This document shows, one piece after another, positions 17,948 to 26,089 of a DNA stretch of 64,000 nucleotides. The notes under the pieces were generated by a model. The model saw only the letters and a program-made list of their open reading frames with translations, made no database searches and had not been told where the DNA came from. Every line of letters begins with the position of its first letter. Positions within the stretch are counted from its first letter, which is position 1. Location of the stretch: positions 1 through 64,000 of the forward strand of contig CAZIGH010000031.1 of the NCBI GenBank assembly GCA_964538625.1. Reading direction: 5' to 3'. The position numbers were made by a program, and so were the translations under genes. This stretch comes from JAEUHM01 sp964538625. GTDB taxonomy: Bacteria > Verrucomicrobiota > Verrucomicrobiia > Verrucomicrobiales > Verrucomicrobiaceae.

Positions 17948-19018
17948 ATGAAGATCAGTCGCAGACAACTCTGCATCATGGCATCGCTCACTCTCACGCT
18001 CGCCGCCGGCGGGACCGTGAAGGCGCAGCTGCCGATCAGTCAGACCGAAGGCATCCTTGCTATCCCGCTGCCTTCCGGCGCCGTCACTCAGCTTGGGATT
18101 CCTTTCACCCGTCCTCCCGCAGCACGTGCCGTCATTGCTTCTTCGTCTGGTTCAGTGATCAATGTGGTGGGGACTCCTTTCACTCCTGCTGCTTTCGCTG
18201 CCGCTCCGCATTCCGTTGTTATTCTTGGTGGACCCAACGACGGACGCAGCCTTCCTGTGATAACCAATACGGCAAACGCCATCACCGTGTCGGGCACGGT
18301 GCCTGGTGGAAACGTGGCAGGTGTGACTTCTGTGGCAGTGATTCCAGACTGGACGCTGGGCTCACTCTTCGGCACGACGAATGCTTTGGTCAGCCAGCTT
18401 CTGACCACCGGTGCCTCCGCTGCTGCCGCTGACAAGGTGGCCGTGGAAGACAACGGTGTGGTGACGGAGTATTTCTTCAACTCCACTGCTGGTGGTTGGC
18501 GCCGTGCCGATGGTTCCAACGCTACGGTGGACCAGGCAAATGTCAGGATCTCGGATCAGAAGGGGGTGATTGTAAACCGCATCGCAGGTGGTCCTTCCAA
18601 TGACATCGTCATCGCAGGCAAAGCACGCAGCGGTACCCAGCGCATCCTCACCCGGCCCGGTGCAGTGACCATTGCGTCCAATCCCTTCACCAACACGCTT
18701 ACGCTGGACAACTCCGGTCTTCGCTTGGCGGTTCGTGCCAACGCCACCGCCAACGGCGCTGATAAGGTTTCGGTCGATAACGGCACGACAATCACCCAGT
18801 ACTATCTGTCCAACTCTGGATGGCGGCGCGTGGACAACACGGGTGGCGATCAGGGTTCGGTTCAGATCCTTCCTGGTCGTTCGGTGAAGATTGAGCGCGC
18901 TGGTGGAACGCCAGTCTATCCTGCGGGTTGGGCGCCTGGCCGTCCGAAGCGTTTCTTCCAGCCTGTGGTGCCTCAGCCATCCCTCGTCTGGCGAGTGCTC
19001 CAGCCTTTCGCCTCCTGA
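17948..19018 (+). CDS. Exported two-repeat protein, TIGR02597-like
   Basis: A 356-residue exported protein with an arginine-containing signal peptide (residues 1-27, ending VKAQ). The mature part has a duplicated module. Residues about 161-215 and 271-320 share the pattern ADKV-V-NG--T-Y, then GWRR-D, and both end in R-AGG. Each is preceded by a related stretch with a PFT core. In style it resembles the verrucomicrobial TIGR02597 family, which has no known function; that match is from memory. It is rich in Thr, Ser and Val, as expected for a beta-rich surface or periplasmic protein. A 41-bp gap leads to the next secreted protein, so the two are probably one transcript. Confidence 0.72.
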   Translation: MKISRRQLCIMASLTLTLAAGGTVKAQLPISQTEGILAIPLPSGAVTQLGIPFTRPPAARAVIASSSGSVINVVGTPFTPAAFAAAPHSVVILGGPNDGRSLPVITNTANAITVSGTVPGGNVAGVTSVAVIPDWTLGSLFGTTNALVSQLLTTGASAAAADKVAVEDNGVVTEYFFNSTAGGWRRADGSNATVDQANVRISDQKGVIVNRIAGGPSNDIVIAGKARSGTQRILTRPGAVTIASNPFTNTLTLDNSGLRLAVRANATANGADKVSVDNGTTITQYYLSNSGWRRVDNTGGDQGSVQILPGRSVKIERAGGTPVYPAGWAPGRPKRFFQPVVPQPSLVWRVLQPFAS

Positions 19019-19059
19019 GTTCACGCCTGTTCACATCAATCTTCTTTGATCATTCTTTC

Positions 19060-20934
19060 ATGAAAAACCGCATTCTCACTCTTGCCGCTGCCATGCTATT
19101 GGGCGGCACCGCAGCCAACGCTGCGTTCATCACAGTGGGCACCGCCACTGACAACCGGATCACCACGGACACCCGCTGGACCCGTGACAACGTTTACATT
19201 CTCTCCCGGGTGATCTTCGTGACCAACGGGGCCAATCTCACCATTGAGCCTGGAACGATCGTGCGCGGCGTGTCTGCTGGCGTCACTGGTCTGTCTGGAG
19301 TAAACTCCGAACCTGGTGCGCTTGTGATCTGCCGTGGATCCAAAATCATCGCCAATGGCACGGTGGAAGACCCGATCATTTTTACCACGATCGACGATCC
19401 CAACGTTCCAGGCGGCCTGAATACGGTTCCCGCCACATGGCGAAATGTGTTTGGTGTCACGCACACCATTAAGGGAACCACACGTCATGGTTCGCTCCAG
19501 AAGAACGATTACTCGCCTTCTGGTAAGCCGGGAGACAATGGTTTCTCCAAGGCAGCCCGCTGGGGCGGTGTGGTCATTTGTGGTCTTGGCTACGTGACCC
19601 AGAACACCGGGAGCACCGATGTGAACTCGGACGGCTACTGGGACGCTCACGTGGTGATCGACCCCAATGATCCGAGCTTGAGCACCAAGGGGCAGAACCG
19701 TGGAACAGGCGCTGACTACGTGGAAGGCTTGGCCACAGAAAGCGGCTCAACCGTCCTGAACTCCAGCCTGGCCATTTACGGCGGCATGAACGACAACGAC
19801 AATAGCGGCGTCATGCGCTTTTGCTCGCTGCGTTATGGCGGATTTGTCATCGGACTGGGTAACGAAATCAATGGTTTGACCATATGCGGTGCCGGAACCG
19901 GTAGCACCTTCGAGTGGATAGAGGTGTTCCAGAACGCGGATGATGGTTTTGAGTGGTTCGGCGGCAAGCACGACACACGCTTCCTTTTCTCCTTGTCTAA
20001 TCACGATGATGCATTCGACGGGGACGAAGGGTACCGTGGAAACAACCAGTTCTGGACTGTGGCCCAAGGCACTCTGGATCTCTCGGGCGCGGGACTCCGT
20101 TCAGGTTTCACCAGCAATGGCCCCATCGGACAGGAAGTCACCAACGTGACGGAATACGGTTATCTGAATCCGCTTGAGTGGGACGGTGGTGAGCCCAACA
20201 ACGGTGACCGTCTGCCGAAGACGATCATCAACATCTACAACCTCAGCGTGCTCTCAGGCAATACGACCAAGAAGGGATTCCTGCCCAAGCTGGAAGCCCA
20301 GATGGGGGTCTATAACGTCATTATTGAGAACTCCAACAAGGTCAGTGAGCTGGCAGATCCTACTGGCGGTCTGTTCGGAACTACCATGACCTGGGGCAAC
20401 GTGCGCTCCTTTGATACTACGGTCTCAGGAGCAGTGGAGAAGGGTAACACAGCTGGCCTTACCGAACTCACTGCCATGGTGGAGGAGTCTGCGACGAACA
20501 CGGCCATCACGGGGCCCATACACGCAGCCATCTACAAAAAGAACGGTCTTGACCTTCGTCTGAAGGCGGGTGCTCCGGCTCGCACGGAAAGCTCACACAT
20601 GCCGCCGGCTGGCTTCGTGCAGGTGGGATACGCGGGGTCCATGCGTGACAACAACATGCTTGCTGGCTGGTCGGTGCTTGAAAGCTTGCAGGTTCTGCCC
20701 ACCACCAATGTCGCTCGCCCTGTCATCACCATGAGCATGTCGGGCAGCAACCCTGTTGTCACCTTCCCGAGTGCAGGGGCCGACATCAAGTATGTCGTGG
20801 AGCGCTCAAGCAATCAGCGCGACTGGACACCGGTGAACACCACTCCTGTGAGCAATGCCACCACCATTTCGGTGACGGACACCGCCACTACACTGGGTTC
20901 CAGCCCTGTGTTCTACCGCGCTTACGCCCTGTAA
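19060..20934 (+). CDS. Large secreted beta-helix-like protein in the TonB locus
   Basis: A 624-residue protein with a signal peptide (residues 1-22, ending AANA). An N-terminal VTNGANLTIEPGTIVRGV segment is followed by repeated beta-strand-rich stretches typical of right-handed beta-helices. A conserved-looking core reads EVFQNADDGFEWFGGKHDTR and then DDAFDGDEGYRGNNQFW. I recall similar sequences in secreted proteins of Bacteroidota and proteobacteria encoded beside TonB-dependent receptors, though I cannot name the family. The C-terminal 80 residues form a fibronectin-like or Verrucomicrobiota-type beta domain (VVERSSNQRDWTPV). Located upstream of the receptor, it may be a surface ligand-capture partner. 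A terminator follows it at 20971. Confidence 0.75.
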   Translation: MKNRILTLAAAMLLGGTAANAAFITVGTATDNRITTDTRWTRDNVYILSRVIFVTNGANLTIEPGTIVRGVSAGVTGLSGVNSEPGALVICRGSKIIANGTVEDPIIFTTIDDPNVPGGLNTVPATWRNVFGVTHTIKGTTRHGSLQKNDYSPSGKPGDNGFSKAARWGGVVICGLGYVTQNTGSTDVNSDGYWDAHVVIDPNDPSLSTKGQNRGTGADYVEGLATESGSTVLNSSLAIYGGMNDNDNSGVMRFCSLRYGGFVIGLGNEINGLTICGAGTGSTFEWIEVFQNADDGFEWFGGKHDTRFLFSLSNHDDAFDGDEGYRGNNQFWTVAQGTLDLSGAGLRSGFTSNGPIGQEVTNVTEYGYLNPLEWDGGEPNNGDRLPKTIINIYNLSVLSGNTTKKGFLPKLEAQMGVYNVIIENSNKVSELADPTGGLFGTTMTWGNVRSFDTTVSGAVEKGNTAGLTELTAMVEESATNTAITGPIHAAIYKKNGLDLRLKAGAPARTESSHMPPAGFVQVGYAGSMRDNNMLAGWSVLESLQVLPTTNVARPVITMSMSGSNPVVTFPSAGADIKYVVERSSNQRDWTPVNTTPVSNATTISVTDTATTLGSSPVFYRAYAL

Positions 20935-20970
20935 TGCGACATTGGTCTAGTTCAACTTAGTGCCTCTTCT

Positions 20971-21003
20971 GGGAGGCGGTTCATCAGAGCCGCCTCCCTT
21001 TTT
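20971..21003 (+). terminator. Terminator-like hairpin between two genes of the TonB locus
   Basis: A perfect 9-bp stem (GGGAGGCGG / CCGCCTCCC, extendable by a G-T pair) with a short loop is followed by five T residues. It lies 36 bp after the stop of the beta-helix-like protein gene. The next start codon, GTG at 21007, comes only four bases after the T tract, so the hairpin likely reduces rather than ends expression of the downstream genes, or they have an internal promoter. Confidence 0.85.
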
Positions 21004-21006
21004 GCC

Positions 21007-22194
21007 GTGAAATCCGTTCGCATCTGTCACTTCCTCCTCCTTTGCATAGCCTCGCCGGTTGGGCGTGCGGCTGAGGAACAGATTACGCATCCCGCTGAGC
21101 TTGCCCTTGAGCTCACCACCAGGATGGCCGGTGACACGGATGTGAAGCTCGACACGCTTCTTCGAGTGGTCGAGTCTGCCGTGAAAGCGGATCGGTTTGA
21201 CGTGGCGGAACAGGCGCTGAAGCAGATGGATGACAGTCGGCGGGTGGTGGCCACTGTGGCCATGGTGAGAGCGCTGGCCGCTCGAGGAGCGGATCATGCA
21301 GAGCTGAGAAAAGAACTTGAGAGCACGAAAGCGTTCGTGACTAGAGGAAATGGTTTGGCTGCGGATCGCGCCCGAATGGAAATGGCTCTCGGTCTGGCCG
21401 TCTGTGGTGGCGACGCTTCCACCATTGAGGATTGGATGAACCAAATCGTGGACAAGGAAACCGCCCTCGCAGCCCGCTTGCGGGAGTTAATCGCAGATGC
21501 TGAGACCAAGTATGATCACCAAGCAGCGCTGGAACTGGTTTTGGAGGGCGCGAAAAGCGGCCCATTTCCTGCAGCGGTGACTGCGGGTGGAGAGCTGCTT
21601 GCCCTGGCATTCAAACGCCATGATGAAGCGCAGTCGCAAGAAGAAGTTGCGGCGGCCGTGAAGCTGGGGCTTCAGGCTCTGGAACTTCCGAAGAATGCCA
21701 ACGTGGATGCGACTTCGCTCCGTTTTGACGGTGCAGTGAAGCTGTTTCGTGCGGGAGCTGAGGAGGAAAGCCGACTCGTTTTTGAAAAGGCCATGACGGG
21801 CCTGAACGGCATGCCGAATGGATATGAGCTCAAAGCGCTGCTTCATGCCAAGTGGGCCGAGCTGTGGGTGGCCAGAGGCAAGAAGGAGGAGGCGCTCAAG
21901 ATTGTGGAGAAGGGCCGAAGGCTCGCCAACGCGCACCTTGTTGAGATGCATCGGCCCGGCGTGCTGGCACCGCTCGCATCGGCAGCGGCTCTTGCCGGAA
22001 ATCAGCAGTTGTTTGAAGACATTCTGGACGAAGCGCTGGTAGTCGCCGCTGGCAATCCCAATCCCCGTGTCCGGCTTCTAGCCGGTGTGAACATCTGTCT
22101 GTCCTTTCTCAGCTCAGGAGACACGCTCACTCATGATCTCCTCGCCCGCCTGAGGGCTCTTGATTCTTCCTCTTCTGCCGAGAGCGGCTCCTGA
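21007..22194 (+). CDS. Exported helical-repeat (TPR-like) protein
   Basis: A 395-residue protein with a GTG start and a clear signal peptide (about residues 1-22, ending GRAAEE), which supports that start. The mature protein is almost entirely alpha-helical with Ala/Leu-rich antiparallel helix pairs (for example LLRVVESAVKADRFDVAEQA and KWAELWVARGKKEEALKIVE), in the style of TPR or SEL1 solenoids; no catalytic motif is visible. Only 18 bp separate it from the TonB-dependent receptor gene, so they are probably co-expressed. It may be a periplasmic scaffold for the receptor system. A terminator hairpin sits just ahead of its start. Confidence 0.72.
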   Translation: MKSVRICHFLLLCIASPVGRAAEEQITHPAELALELTTRMAGDTDVKLDTLLRVVESAVKADRFDVAEQALKQMDDSRRVVATVAMVRALAARGADHAELRKELESTKAFVTRGNGLAADRARMEMALGLAVCGGDASTIEDWMNQIVDKETALAARLRELIADAETKYDHQAALELVLEGAKSGPFPAAVTAGGELLALAFKRHDEAQSQEEVAAAVKLGLQALELPKNANVDATSLRFDGAVKLFRAGAEEESRLVFEKAMTGLNGMPNGYELKALLHAKWAELWVARGKKEEALKIVEKGRRLANAHLVEMHRPGVLAPLASAAALAGNQQLFEDILDEALVVAAGNPNPRVRLLAGVNICLSFLSSGDTLTHDLLARLRALDSSSSAESGS

Positions 22195-22212
22195 CCCACT
22201 TCGTCCCGATCG

Positions 22213-25200
22213 ATGCGTCACCTTATCTGCATTCTTGTTCTTCTTGTTACCGTTTCGTCACTCGCACAGGATGGCGGTGTCGGTGCCATTCGTGGCACAA
22301 TTCTGGACTCGGACTTTGGCTCACCCGTTCCGGATGCTTCCATTCAGCTCCTGCCCGCCGGACTCACCACCACATCGAATGCAGATGGACGCTTCAGTTT
22401 CAGCGGAGTAGCACCGGGAAGCTACGAACTCATGGTTTCGCGCTCCGGCTATATCCGTGGGCGAAAGGATGGCGTCATCGTAACGCCGGGTTCCGTGCGC
22501 TCGGTGGATGTGAGCCTGGTAGCCGAGGTGGTGGACCTAGACGAGTTCACGATCAGTGCGGAGGACCTCATCGAGGAGACTCAAGCCTTCAGCGCGGTGG
22601 AGCTGGCAAGCGCTCTGGACAGCTTCTCTGCAGCCATCAACCCGAGCATTCTCAAAGCTGGCGGCTCCACAGGGAATGTGGGAGATGCCGTGAAGCGACT
22701 GGCCGGTACGGCCGTTGTGGACAGCCGCTACGTGGTAGTGCGGGGACTCAGTGACCGTTACAATGTCGTCGTCTTGAACGGCGCACGTGTCCCCAGTTCG
22801 GACCCGGACAAGCGCGCGGTGAACATTGACATTTTCCCCAGTGGTCTCATCGAGACCATCGTCAGCAGCAAGACTTTCACGCCTGACCTTCCAGGTGAAA
22901 GCACCGGAGGTTATCTGAACATCATCACCAAGAGAGTGCCCGCACAGCCCTTCCTTAACTGGTCACTCTCGCTTGGCTACAACACCCAAACCACGGGGAA
23001 TGATCGCTATCTTACCTACCGTGGCGGTGGCACCGGGATGTTCGGAACAGCCAAGGAACGCCAGTTGCCAGACTTTCTGAAGGCCACCACGGTGGAGGAC
23101 CTTCCTTTCGCCGTTGGGGATTATGACGACCCGCCTGATCCTCCAGGTGACCAGTTCGACATTGAGAACAAAAGAATATCGGAACTCCGTTTGAGGGCCG
23201 CACGTGCGCTGTCCAAGCGCTCCATGGGGGTGAGGACGGACAAGGCCCCGGAGAACTTTGGTTTCAGTGCCATCGGCGGGCGTCAGATTGAGTTTGCCCC
23301 CGGTCCTATAGGCCTCATCGCCGGCGTGACTTACGGGAAAAAATACGAACTTGAGCAGGGTGTCCGTGGAGCTGGAGCGGCCACTCCAGACGGGACCATC
23401 GCCACCGAGTTGATGGAGTACACGAAGGGGGAGGAAAGCCTGCTTGCAGGGATTCTTCTTGGTGCCTCGCTCAACTTTTCGGACGAAGACACCATTTCGG
23501 TGACCTACTTTGCCAACGTAGCCGCAGATGATGAGTCGATCTTCCAGAAGGGAGAAAACCAGAAGGTGGGAACGATCGACAACGGGGTGCCGCTTGAGAA
23601 TGAGAACATCGTAGTCTTCCGCGAGAACCTTGCATACACCGAGCGGCGTTTGCAGACTCTCCAAGCCACTGGAGAGCACAAGTTCCCCGAGCATGGCGAT
23701 ATCGCGGTGAAATGGATCGCTGCATACAGCATGTCCTCGCAGGATCAGCCTGACGTGCGCAACTCCATCGTTGCCTACGACTTCCAACTTCAGAATTATA
23801 CCTCGCCGGGCGATGTGGCACCGCCCAACCTTGAGCGTGTGTGGCGCCGGTTGGATGACACGAACTATAACATCGGACTCGACATTGAAGTGCCATGGGG
23901 AGAGGACCGCATCGACCGTGAGCGAACGAAGTTCAAGTTTGGCGGGGCCATGGATTATTCGACGCGTGAGTATGAAACACAGAACTTCCAGTATGTGGAC
24001 GGAACGGCCGGGGTGGTTCCGCCCATTCTGCCCGGCCTGAGACGAATCGATCCAGATGATGCGTATGGGCTAACTTTGCCGGACCTCATCAGCGACCTCG
24101 ACCAGGTGGACCGTACCGCCACTCCGCTGGGAGGGAGTACCTTGTTCCGAGACATTCTGTTTCTCTCCAGAGCGCGTGACATCCCTCCTGGAGAGGCTTA
24201 CTCAGCCACTCAAAGCATTCCCTCACTCTACGCCATGACCACCTTCGACATCACGGACGAGTTTGAGGTCATGGCGGGTGCACGGGTGGAAATGACGGAC
24301 ATCGCAGTGCGGGTCGGAAACGTGGTGGGTGATGTGGACAATCAGACCGCCGGCAACTTCCTTACGTTGGACCCGGAAACCGGGCTACCGATTCCGGTGG
24401 AGAAGCTTCAGCGGCCAGGCATCACCCGAACCGACCTGCTGCCGGCTATCTCTGCAAAGTGGGATATGACAGACGAGTTCAATGTGCGTGCGGCTATTGG
24501 CAGAACCGTTGCCCGGCCCACGTTCAAAGAACTCGCCCCGGTATTTGCTCGTGACCCGGAGACGGGAGACTTCTTTGTGGGCAACGTGCTGTTGGAAATG
24601 TCCACCATCATGAACTACGACACGCGCTTCGAGTGGAATCCGAACCCGGGCGACCAGTTCATCGTCTCGTTCTTCGCAAAGCAAATCAAGAACCCTATTG
24701 AGAACGTCAACCTTGGTGTTTTCGACACCGTGCGCAACGACCTCGGGGCATCGCTGTATGGCTTCGAGATCGAAGCCTTCAAGAAGCTGGGAAATCTCCA
24801 CGAGTCGCTGGAGCCATTCACGATCGGGCTCAACTTTGGGAAAGTCATCTCGGACGTGGAGCTGCGCCAGAGCAACCGGGACCTCCGAAGCAGCGCCGGA
24901 CTGAGCACCGAACGCCCCTTGCAGGGGCAGCCGGACTATACATTCAACTTCAACGTGAGCTACGACAGCAAGGAGCACGGTCTCAATGCCGCCATCCTGC
25001 TCAATGTGACAGGACCGCTCCTCTACCAGGTGGGCGGGAACTTGGGCACTGTCTTCGTACCGGACGTCTATCAGCGCACCTACACCTCGCTGGATGTGAG
25101 TGTGTCCAAGGAGTTATTCGACGGCTGGAAACTCAACGTCCGAGCTTCCAACCTGCTGAACTCTGCCCGCGAGAGATACTACCCGAACGACGTGCCTGCC

Positions 25201-25254
25201 TCCGTTCTCAAGTTTGGAACGGTTTATTCCATCGGCTTGTCCAAGGAGTGGTAG
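22213..25254 (+). CDS. TonB-dependent outer-membrane receptor
   Basis: A 1013-residue protein. The order is signal peptide (1-20), a carboxypeptidase-regulatory-like beta domain (about 25-105: AIRGTILDSD, PGSYELMVSRSGY), a TonB-box-like DLDEFTISAED region, a plug domain (about 115-255: GDAVKRLAGTAVVDSRYVVV, RGLSDRYNVVVLNG, VNIDIFPSGLIETI), and a long 22-strand-type barrel ending YSIGLSKEW. The receptor would use ExbB-ExbD-TonB energy from the genes just downstream (25326-28874) to import a large or scarce ligand. The regulatory-like domain occurs in SusC-type receptors, but no SusD gene is present. Ligand is not predictable directly; the phoBR context suggests a phosphorus compound. Confidence 0.93.
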   Translation: MRHLICILVLLVTVSSLAQDGGVGAIRGTILDSDFGSPVPDASIQLLPAGLTTTSNADGRFSFSGVAPGSYELMVSRSGYIRGRKDGVIVTPGSVRSVDVSLVAEVVDLDEFTISAEDLIEETQAFSAVELASALDSFSAAINPSILKAGGSTGNVGDAVKRLAGTAVVDSRYVVVRGLSDRYNVVVLNGARVPSSDPDKRAVNIDIFPSGLIETIVSSKTFTPDLPGESTGGYLNIITKRVPAQPFLNWSLSLGYNTQTTGNDRYLTYRGGGTGMFGTAKERQLPDFLKATTVEDLPFAVGDYDDPPDPPGDQFDIENKRISELRLRAARALSKRSMGVRTDKAPENFGFSAIGGRQIEFAPGPIGLIAGVTYGKKYELEQGVRGAGAATPDGTIATELMEYTKGEESLLAGILLGASLNFSDEDTISVTYFANVAADDESIFQKGENQKVGTIDNGVPLENENIVVFRENLAYTERRLQTLQATGEHKFPEHGDIAVKWIAAYSMSSQDQPDVRNSIVAYDFQLQNYTSPGDVAPPNLERVWRRLDDTNYNIGLDIEVPWGEDRIDRERTKFKFGGAMDYSTREYETQNFQYVDGTAGVVPPILPGLRRIDPDDAYGLTLPDLISDLDQVDRTATPLGGSTLFRDILFLSRARDIPPGEAYSATQSIPSLYAMTTFDITDEFEVMAGARVEMTDIAVRVGNVVGDVDNQTAGNFLTLDPETGLPIPVEKLQRPGITRTDLLPAISAKWDMTDEFNVRAAIGRTVARPTFKELAPVFARDPETGDFFVGNVLLEMSTIMNYDTRFEWNPNPGDQFIVSFFAKQIKNPIENVNLGVFDTVRNDLGASLYGFEIEAFKKLGNLHESLEPFTIGLNFGKVISDVELRQSNRDLRSSAGLSTERPLQGQPDYTFNFNVSYDSKEHGLNAAILLNVTGPLLYQVGGNLGTVFVPDVYQRTYTSLDVSVSKELFDGWKLNVRASNLLNSARERYYPNDVPASVLKFGTVYSIGLSKEW

Positions 25255-25289
25255 GTGCATTGTGACGCACTTGTAACGGTGCACCTTTT
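25253..25289 (+). terminator. Weak terminator-like hairpin after the receptor gene
   Basis: AGGTGCA (25253-25259) pairs with TGCACCT (25280-25286), followed by TTT. The 20-base loop contains two direct repeats, TTGTGAC (25260-25266) and TTGTAAC (25271-25277), separated by four bases. It begins inside the receptor stop codon. It may be an attenuator or an operator rather than a strong terminator. Confidence 0.35.
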
Positions 25290-25325
25290 GTCGCTGGGCT
25301 TGGGCGCTTCCATGATAGAAGGCCC

Positions 25326-26087
25326 GTGGCAAGATTGCATTTCACCCTCCCTCTCATTTTGATGCCGCTGCTGGTACTGGCACAGGCTGGACCGGACCCG
25401 CTGGCGGCGTCTCGTGACGCCCTGACGAAATGGATCGAAACCCAGCGCATCATCTCTTTGGAACAGGCAAATGCCAAGACTGCCAAGCTGGCTTTGGAGG
25501 GCCGCATCAGTTTGGTCCAAGCTGAACTCGACGAGTTTAGCGGAAAAGTGGCCAAGTCCTCCGAGGACATCGAGGCAGAGGCAAAGAGGAAAGCCAACCT
25601 GGAGAAGGAGCTTGAGTCTGCCAACGCCGCTCCGAAGGTGCTTGCGGACGGCATTGAGTTTCTCGAAAGCAAGATCCTGGCTCTTAAGCAAGTGCTGCCG
25701 GGGCCAGTTCTTGAGAAGACAAAGGCCCTCTACACCCGCGTGCCCGAAGACCCCAAGACCACCAAGGTTTCCCTGGCGGAACGCTATCAAAACGTGCTTG
25801 GCATTCTCAATGAGGCCGACAAGGCGAACAACGATCTCATGCTGACGATCGAGGTGCGGGAAATCGAGGGAGCGAAGCCCACCGAGTGCGAGACGCTCTA
25901 CGTGGGCCTGGCGCAGGCTTACTTTGTGAATGCAGACCGCGACTTCGCCGGCTTTGGCCGTCCAGTGAATGGAAAGTGGGAGTGGACTCGGCGGGACGAC
26001 CTTGCGGGCTCCATTGCTCACGTTTTCAACATCATGGCCAACAAGGGCAAGCCAAAGTTCGTCCATCTGCCCGTCCTACTCGACTGA
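25326..26087 (+). CDS. Exported DUF3450-like coiled-coil protein of the TonB cluster
   Basis: A 253-residue protein with a GTG start, an AGAAGG sequence three bases ahead, and a signal peptide ending VLAQAG. A long coiled coil (about residues 30-105, Glu/Lys/Ala-rich heptads) precedes an alpha/beta tail with ECETLYVGLAQAYFVNADRD, then FGRPVNGKWEWTRRDDL. This layout matches periplasmic DUF3450 proteins encoded at the head of TonB2-type clusters in vibrios and relatives. It is two bases from the coiled-coil-ExbB gene. Its proposed role is to assist the coupling protein TtpC in the periplasm; this is by analogy. Confidence 0.82.
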   Translation: MARLHFTLPLILMPLLVLAQAGPDPLAASRDALTKWIETQRIISLEQANAKTAKLALEGRISLVQAELDEFSGKVAKSSEDIEAEAKRKANLEKELESANAAPKVLADGIEFLESKILALKQVLPGPVLEKTKALYTRVPEDPKTTKVSLAERYQNVLGILNEADKANNDLMLTIEVREIEGAKPTECETLYVGLAQAYFVNADRDFAGFGRPVNGKWEWTRRDDLAGSIAHVFNIMANKGKPKFVHLPVLLD

Positions 26088-26089
26088 TT

